Below are positions 59,194 through 64,000 of a stretch of DNA of 64,000 nt, in pieces. Within the stretch, counting starts at the first letter, position 1. The number at the start of each line of letters is the position of its first letter. The translations under genes and the position numbers were made by a program. Where the stretch lies: the NCBI GenBank assembly GCA_904420125.1, contig CAJFUK010000007.1:1-64000 (forward strand). Direction: 5' to 3'. Under the pieces are notes generated by a model. That model ran no database searches, was not told the DNA's origin, and worked only from the letters and a program-made list of their open reading frames with translations. Source of the DNA: Candidatus Falkowella caecavicola (lineage in GTDB: Bacteria > Bacillota > Clostridia > Oscillospirales > Ruminococcaceae).

Positions 59194-60060
59194 ATGATGG
59201 GTATTGCTAAAAATCGGACAATGGAAATGGTGCTGGATCTTCTGGTGATTATTGCTGGGACAGCCTTATTTGCACTGGGCGTACATGTTTTTACTGTACC
59301 CAATCATATCGCTCCTGGCGGACTTACGGGTATTGCAACTTTAATCAGTTATTTGACAAAGTTTCCGATTGGAACTGTGACGATGATTCTCAATATTCCA
59401 ATCATGGTGGCCGGATTTTTATCGCTGGGACGGCGATTTATTTTTAACACTTTTGTATCTGTCGTTTCATTTACTTTGTTTTCCGATATTTTATTTGCTA
59501 AGATTCCAGTATATCAAGGGGATATGATCTTAGCGGCGATCTTTGGTGGTGTGGTCATTGGTTCGGGATTGGCATTAGCATTTCTGCGGGGTGGCTCTAC
59601 CGGCGGTACGGACATCATTAATCGGATTGTTCAGAAAAAAATTCCTCATATTAAACTTGGCAAAATCACTTTCCTGACAGATTTGATGGTTATTTTAGCT
59701 GCGATGGCGGTCTATCGGGATTTTGAAGCAGCGCTTTATGCGGTTGTTTCTATTTTTGTACAGACTACTGTTATGGATAAAGTTTTATATGGTATGGATG
59801 TCAGTAAGATGGCGCTGATTATTACAGAGCAGCCTGAAAAGGTATCTCAAGCTTTGTTGCAGAAACTGCAGCGTGGGTGTACGATTCTGAAAGGAACGGG
59901 GGCCTATACCGGAGAAGAAAAATCAATATTGGTTTGCGCGGTTCACCGTAATCAGTTTTATAAAGTTAAACAGGTTGCTGCAGAGGCGGATCCGGGAGTA
60001 TTTATGATTCTCAGCGATGCAAGCGAAGTGATGGGACATGGATTTAAATCTATGCAGTAA
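59194..60060 (+). CDS. YitT family membrane protein
   Basis: A 288-residue protein with five or six membrane segments, for example VLDLLVIIAGTALFALGVHVF, MILAAIFGGVVIGSGLAL, and the family loop PNHIAPGGLTGIATLI plus RGGSTGGTDIINRIV. The C-terminal 80 residues (ALIITEQPEKVSQALLQKL...GVFMILSDASEVMGHGF) are the cytoplasmic DUF2179 domain. Function is unsettled; transport roles have been proposed. It follows mrnC closely and may be co-transcribed with obgE. Confidence 0.92.
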   Translation: MMGIAKNRTMEMVLDLLVIIAGTALFALGVHVFTVPNHIAPGGLTGIATLISYLTKFPIGTVTMILNIPIMVAGFLSLGRRFIFNTFVSVVSFTLFSDILFAKIPVYQGDMILAAIFGGVVIGSGLALAFLRGGSTGGTDIINRIVQKKIPHIKLGKITFLTDLMVILAAMAVYRDFEAALYAVVSIFVQTTVMDKVLYGMDVSKMALIITEQPEKVSQALLQKLQRGCTILKGTGAYTGEEKSILVCAVHRNQFYKVKQVAAEADPGVFMILSDASEVMGHGFKSMQ

Positions 60061-60135
60061 TCTGTAATTTTTTACTTTTTTAAGAAAATAATGATAAAGT
60101 TTAGATATCTTTTCTAATTTTTTATTGTAAAAAAA

Positions 60136-60160
60136 GACCCGCCGGATCTACCGGCGGGTC
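60136..60160 (-). terminator. Terminator of the 53-residue minus-strand gene
   Basis: A perfect 10-bp GC stem (60136-60145 with 60151-60160). On the minus strand it is followed by a U-run, so it ends the small gene at 60189-60350. Confidence 0.9.
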
Positions 60161-60188
60161 GATGGGAGATTTGGGTACAGATATCAGA

Positions 60189-60350
60189 TTATCTGCCACC
60201 ATGTTCGTTTTTCTTGTTCGACTGTTTTTTAGCGCTCTGATAATTGTCCTGTACAGAATCCGTCATGTTGCTGACAGCGTTTACCTGCTGTGTAGCCTGT
60301 GCGTTGTCCTGTTTTTTATTCTGTTTGTTTTTGCTGTTTGTTTTATCCAT
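60189..60350 (-). CDS. Small hydrophilic protein (53 residues) of unknown function
   Basis: A 53-residue, very hydrophilic, Lys/Asn/Gln-rich protein (MDKTNSKNKQNKKQDN ... HGGR) with no cysteine and no hydrophobic core. It resembles small acid-soluble or Tlp-type spore proteins in composition, but no family motif is clear. It is convincingly a gene: GAGGTGAT lies a few bases before the ATG, and a strong terminator follows 30 bases after the stop. It is on the opposite strand from its neighbours, which suggests its own, perhaps sporulation-specific, promoter. Confidence 0.75.
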   Translation of the reverse strand: MDKTNSKNKQNKKQDNAQATQQVNAVSNMTDSVQDNYQSAKKQSNKKNEHGGR

Positions 60351-60422
60351 TTTTATCACCTCACTTTGCTGAGAATAGTATGTGATTCCTGCACAAGATT
60401 TATACGGAAAGGATGAAAGGTT

Positions 60423-61802
60423 TTGTCAGGCCAGAAAGAAATTTTTCTGCAGCGGATGCACGAGTTGCTCGGAGAAGCGTATACCCGTTTTGCTGCATGT
60501 TATGACAAACCAGCTTATCGCGGCTTAAGAGTCAATACACTTGCCTGTACGCCAGAAAATTTTCAGGAAATTTCCCCTTTTTTTATCTCGCCGGTGCCAT
60601 TTTGTCCGGAAGGGTTTTATTTGTTGGAAGAAGAAAACGGCGTTGGCAATCATCCGTATCATCATGCCGGCGTATTTTACATACAAGAGCCTTCCGCCAT
60701 GTCGGCGGTATCTGTACTGGATCCACAGCCGGGGGATAAGGTGCTGGATCTTTGCGCGGCACCCGGCGGTAAAAGTTCTCAGATTGCTGCCAGATTGCAG
60801 AGAAAAGGCTTGTTGGTGAGTAATGAATACGTCGCTTCCCGTGCACGGATTCTTCTTTCCAACATAGAACGGATGGGAATTCCCAATGCGGTTGTTCTGA
60901 ATATGCACCCGGAGAAATTGTGTATGCATTTGGCCGGATTCTTTGACAAAGTTTTAGTTGATGCGCCCTGTTCCGGCGAAGGAATGTTCCGGAAGGATCC
61001 TCATGCTTTGGATGAATGGAGTCCGGCTCATGTGGAAAGCTGTGCGCAACGTCAGGCTGCGATTCTGGAAAGCGCTAAACATGCCCTTCGGGAGGGTGGG
61101 ATATTGGTTTATTCTACCTGTACTTTTTCAAAAGAGGAAAATGAAAGGATCATCTGCGATTTTCTTTCCAGGAATCCTGATTTTTCTATTCTGTCCACCC
61201 CTTTGTCCTTTGGTACGGACAGTCGGCCGGAGTGGTGGAATCCGGAGACTGAGTTTGTGCCATATGGTATGCACCGTATTTTTCCGTTTGACGGCGGGGA
61301 GGGGCATTTTGTTGTACGGCTGATCAAACATGGAAGCGCTTCCACGGCAGCCGGCGGATTTCGCATGCCGGTACGGCAGGACCTTTCAATTTTTTACAGA
61401 TTTTGGGAGGATGTTGCGGGCGGGGAATGCCCGGAATTTGTTTATCTGCGGGATGACTGTGTTTATATTCTGCCGGATGGATTGCCGGATTTATCCGGAT
61501 TAAATGTTTTGCGGGCGGGAATTCTGGCAGGCCGAATGCAGAAAGGGCGTTTTATGCCGGAACATCAATTTTATAAGACCGTTTCTGTGTGTGATGAAAA
61601 AATTTTGGAATTATCTCTGGAAGATCCACGTACAGAAGCCTTTCTTTTTGGAGAAGAGATCGAATGCGATCCCAAATTACAGGGTTTTTTATCTGTAAAG
61701 GTAGATGGCTTTTCACTTGGATTTGGAAAAGCAGTGCAGGGCAGGTTAAAAAATCACTATCCAAAAGGCTTGCGAAAACTGAATAAATGTGTTAAGATTT
61801 AA
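60423..61802 (+). CDS. rRNA (cytosine-C5-)methyltransferase, RsmF/YebU-like
   Basis: A 459-residue methyltransferase of the NOL1/NOP2/Sun family using S-adenosylmethionine. Seen: YIQEPSAMSAVSVLDPQPGDKVLDLCAAPGGKSSQIA near residues 85-120, VDAPCSGEGMFRKDP with the catalytic PCS Cys near residue 183, and YSTCTFSKEENE with the second Cys near 233. The C-terminal part resembles the RsmF/PUA-like extension. The start codon is TTG (60423), with AAAGG just upstream. It modifies a cytosine in 16S rRNA; the exact position is not deducible here. Confidence 0.9.
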   Translation: MSGQKEIFLQRMHELLGEAYTRFAACYDKPAYRGLRVNTLACTPENFQEISPFFISPVPFCPEGFYLLEEENGVGNHPYHHAGVFYIQEPSAMSAVSVLDPQPGDKVLDLCAAPGGKSSQIAARLQRKGLLVSNEYVASRARILLSNIERMGIPNAVVLNMHPEKLCMHLAGFFDKVLVDAPCSGEGMFRKDPHALDEWSPAHVESCAQRQAAILESAKHALREGGILVYSTCTFSKEENERIICDFLSRNPDFSILSTPLSFGTDSRPEWWNPETEFVPYGMHRIFPFDGGEGHFVVRLIKHGSASTAAGGFRMPVRQDLSIFYRFWEDVAGGECPEFVYLRDDCVYILPDGLPDLSGLNVLRAGILAGRMQKGRFMPEHQFYKTVSVCDEKILELSLEDPRTEAFLFGEEIECDPKLQGFLSVKVDGFSLGFGKAVQGRLKNHYPKGLRKLNKCVKI

Positions 61803-61836
61803 ACAATTGATTCATTATATGAAAGGAAGTTTATTC

Positions 61837-62568
61837 ATGTCCGGACATTCCAAGTGGAATAATATTAAACGTAAAAAAGAAAAGACCGATGCACAGAAAG
61901 CCAAGGTATTTACAAAAGTCGGTAGAGAAATTTCTGTTGCTGTCAAAGAAGGAGGCGCTGATCCTTCCGTTAACGGTAAACTGCGTGATCTGATTTCAAA
62001 AGCAAAATCTTTAAACGTTCCCAACGAAAATATTGAACGGATTATTAAAAAGGCAAGTACAGATGAAAAGGACTCTTATGAAGAGATTACATATGAGGGT
62101 TATGGCCCTAACGGCGTGGCACTGATTGTAGAGTGTCTGACGGATAATCGTAACCGTACAGCAGCTGATCTGCGGCATTATTTTGATAAATTCGGCGGAA
62201 ATCTGGGAACGACCGGATGCGTCTCCTTTATGTTTGAACCCAAGGGGGTGCTGGTCATTGAAAACGAGGACCTGGACGAGGATCAAGTGATGGAAGATGC
62301 CGTGGAGGCTGGTGCTGACGATGTGATTTTTGAAGAGGAAGCGGTTATGATCTATACAGCGTCGGAAGATTTCAGCACGGTCCTTTCGGCTTTGGAAAAC
62401 AAAAAGTATAGATTCGTTTCTGCACAGGTCGAACAGGTGCCAACAAACACCGTATCGCTGACAGATGAAGAAAGCCAAGTCAAAATGCGTAAATTGCTGG
62501 ATGCCCTGGAAGATAATGATGACGTGCAGGAGGTCTGGAATAATCTTGAAAATGAAGATGAATTTTAA
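61837..62568 (+). CDS. yebC: YebC/PmpR family DNA-binding regulator / translation factor
   Basis: A 243-residue protein of the YebC family. Seen: MSGHSKWNNIKRKKEKTDA, FTKVGREISVAVKEGGADPSVN, NENIERIIKKA, EITYEGYGPNGVALIVECLTDNRNRT and the late VSLTDEESQVKMRKLLDALEDNDDVQEVWNN. Members were described as transcriptional regulators and lately as factors helping ribosomes through proline runs. ATG 61837 has AAAGGAAG upstream. A terminator follows. Confidence 0.95.
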   Translation: MSGHSKWNNIKRKKEKTDAQKAKVFTKVGREISVAVKEGGADPSVNGKLRDLISKAKSLNVPNENIERIIKKASTDEKDSYEEITYEGYGPNGVALIVECLTDNRNRTAADLRHYFDKFGGNLGTTGCVSFMFEPKGVLVIENEDLDEDQVMEDAVEAGADDVIFEEEAVMIYTASEDFSTVLSALENKKYRFVSAQVEQVPTNTVSLTDEESQVKMRKLLDALEDNDDVQEVWNNLENEDEF

Positions 62569-62580
62569 TCAATAATTTTG

Positions 62581-62616
62581 TCAGACTTTTTCCATTTGGA
62601 AAAAGTCTGATTGTAA
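62581..62616 (+). terminator. Terminator of yebC
   Basis: A perfect 14-bp stem (62581-62594 with 62597-62610) with a tight 2-nt loop, followed by a T-rich run. Confidence 0.8.
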
Positions 62617-62677
62617 TTTTATACAGATATTTGGAAACAAACTGGAAAAATGCTGTTTTGTTCCGGGAGGTTTTGAA

Positions 62678-64000
62678 ATGAGTTATCGTGTAGGTTTAGA
62701 TGTAGGGTCTACCACCATTAAATCGGTTGTGTTGGATGAGAACGACCAGATTTTATATCAGTCATACGACCGCCACATGGCTAAGGCAAGGGAAAAGGCG
62801 GTTGCGCTCTTATCCTATATTCATGAAAATATTACGAAGGGGGAACCCGTGCGTCTGGCTGTGACCGGATCTTCCGGATTGGGACTTTCACAGGACAGTG
62901 GGATTCCCTTTGTGCAGGAGGTTTATTCGACGCAGCTTGCTGTCAAAAGGAATTTTCCTGATACAGACGTCATTATTGAATTGGGTGGGGAAGACGCAAA
63001 AATTCTCTTTCTGTCCGGTGTTCCGGAAGTACGGATGAATGGAAGCTGTGCAGGTGGAACCGGCGCTTTTATTGATCAAATGGCGATCCTTTTAGGCGTG
63101 GACTTGGATGAATTCGACGAACTGTCCCTTCATTATGACAAGCTGTATACGATAGCTTCCCGTTGCGGTGTTTTTGCCAAATCGGATGTTCAGCCCCTGG
63201 TCAATCAGGGAGCGCAAAAAAACGACTTGGCCGCCAGCATTTTTCAAGCGGTGGTTAATCAGACCATCGGTGGTTTAGCGCAGGGCAGAGATATTGAGGG
63301 CAAGGTGATTTTTCTTGGTGGCCCGCTGTCTTTTTTCAAAGGTTTGCGGCAACGTTTTACAGAAACGCTGCGATTGGATGAAGCGCATGCAGTTTTTCCG
63401 GAAAATGGACAATACTATATCGCTATGGGTGCGGCCATCTATGCAGAGAGCACAGAAGAAATGAGTCTTGCAGATGCGGTCGAGCAGTTGAAAAACAGCG
63501 CCAAAAAAACGGTGCAGACAACCATTGAACCTTTGTTTGAAAATGAAGAGGAATATCAGGAATTTCTACAGCGGCATAACGCCATTCAGGTTCCGTATCT
63601 CTCGCCGGAAACTTATGAGGGAAAGGCTTATCTTGGGGTGGACGCCGGATCTACAACGACAAAAATTGTACTGATTTCTCCGGAAGGCGGGATTCTGTAC
63701 GAAAAATATATTTCCAATCGCGGCAACGCAGTGCCGATTGTTCGGGAAGCGATACAGGAGATCTACAGACAGATTGCGGGCAAACCGATTACGATTGCCG
63801 GCGCCGGAGTAACCGGATATGGGGAAGAACTGATCAAAAATGCTTTTCATCTGGATTTTGGCCTGGTAGAAACAGTTGCTCATTATACAGCAGCCCGGTT
63901 CTTTATGCCGGATGTGGATTTTATCATTGATATCGGCGGGCAGGATATGAAATGCTTTAAAATGAAAAACGGTGCTGTGGACAGCATTATGCTGAATGAA
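62678..64000 (+). CDS. Acyl-CoA dehydratase activase family protein (3' end beyond window)
   Basis: The first 441 codons of a larger protein. It has two ASKHA ATPase domains in tandem, of the BadF/BadG/BcrA/BcrD type. Domain 1: GLDVGSTTIKSVVLDE at residues 5-20, GGEDAKI, NGSCAGGTGAFIDQMA with the cluster Cys near 128, and ASRCGVFAKSDVQPLVNQGA with a second Cys near 167. Domain 2 begins at about 314: YLGVDAGSTTTKIVLIS, and IDIGGQDMKCFKMKNG. In 2-hydroxyacyl-CoA dehydratase activators a 4Fe-4S cluster and ATP drive electron transfer. Doubled-domain forms in Clostridia run to about 1400 residues. ATG 62678 has GGGAGG seven bases upstream. Confidence 0.9.
   Translation, partial: MSYRVGLDVGSTTIKSVVLDENDQILYQSYDRHMAKAREKAVALLSYIHENITKGEPVRLAVTGSSGLGLSQDSGIPFVQEVYSTQLAVKRNFPDTDVIIELGGEDAKILFLSGVPEVRMNGSCAGGTGAFIDQMAILLGVDLDEFDELSLHYDKLYTIASRCGVFAKSDVQPLVNQGAQKNDLAASIFQAVVNQTIGGLAQGRDIEGKVIFLGGPLSFFKGLRQRFTETLRLDEAHAVFPENGQYYIAMGAAIYAESTEEMSLADAVEQLKNSAKKTVQTTIEPLFENEEEYQEFLQRHNAIQVPYLSPETYEGKAYLGVDAGSTTTKIVLISPEGGILYEKYISNRGNAVPIVREAIQEIYRQIAGKPITIAGAGVTGYGEELIKNAFHLDFGLVETVAHYTAARFFMPDVDFIIDIGGQDMKCFKMKNGAVDSIMLNE

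Overview
The window is chromosomal DNA from a Gram-positive, endospore-forming anaerobe of the class Clostridia. The evidence is a sporulation sigma-K gene with an intact pro-sequence, clostridial-type neighbourhoods (rplU-prp-rpmA-obgE-mrnC, phoH-ybeY-dgkA-era-yqzL-recO-mutS2, rplS-lepB-rbgA-rnhB), Prp-type cleavage of ribosomal protein L27, DUF6514, DUF1540 and C_GCAxxG_C_C proteins, and the start of a large 2-hydroxyacyl-CoA dehydratase activase. Several traits (RNase HII fused to YraN, PyrB with a PyrI-like zinc tail) fit gut Eubacteriales, but the family cannot be fixed from sequence reading alone. No tRNA, rRNA, CRISPR array, complete prophage or complete insertion sequence was seen.

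Layout. 1-13.5 kb: the end of a repeat-rich, sortase-anchored surface protein; an amidohydrolase; thioredoxin; an FMN/Fe-S-type flavoprotein; aspartate carbamoyltransferase; an exported CotH-kinase/lamin-tail protein; a GH25 muramidase; then a sparse accessory stretch (7.5-12 kb) with small genes, AT-rich DNA, an orphan 380-residue protein and a lipoprotein; then Maf. 13.5-18.7 kb: glycerol kinase and the hexuronate pair uxuA-uxuB, then a lipoprotein. 18.7-31.6 kb: a gene-poor stretch, an isolated siroheme reductase, sigK, an AlkZ-like winged-helix protein, a lactonase, a calcium-type P-ATPase, exonuclease III, an Mrp-type Fe-S carrier, and an EpsG-like membrane protein. 31.6-34.3 kb: a compact ECF sigma / anti-sigma / membrane-protein operon whose last gene begins with seven 54-bp repeats. 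34.4-41.1 kb: an HPr-like protein lacking the active-site histidine, then the minus-strand DNA/RNA maintenance cluster mutS2-recO-yqzL-era-dgkA-ybeY-phoH. 41.4-48.6 kb: DUF6514, nrdR, rplS, lepB, rbgA, rnhB-yraN fusion, dipeptidase, thrC. 48.7-56.2 kb: a phosphoesterase, inorganic pyrophosphatase, cellobiose phosphorylase, a phosphatidyltransferase, a lipase-like hydrolase, a candidate nuclease/winged-helix protein and a P-loop kinase. 56.3-64 kb: rplU-prp-rpmA, obgE-mrnC, a YitT transporter, an rRNA methyltransferase, a YebC regulator and the activase cut by the right edge.

Most of the window is housekeeping. The observations most worth checking are: (1) the ECF-operon protein whose N-terminal repeats each carry a Shine-Dalgarno-like AGAGGA and an ATG, as if the gene had repeatedly duplicated its own translation start; (2) the HPr paralogue with Tyr in place of the phospho-accepting His, resembling Crh in logic; (3) mrnC, which has a strong ribosome-binding site but no ATG, GTG or TTG in range; (4) PyrB carrying only the zinc domain of PyrI; (5) a 98-bp out-of-frame overlap between yqzL and recO; (6) the RNase HII-YraN fusion; and (7) an uncharacterised PD-(D/E)XK-like/winged-helix protein. 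I did not find a clearly new multi-gene defence or mobile system.
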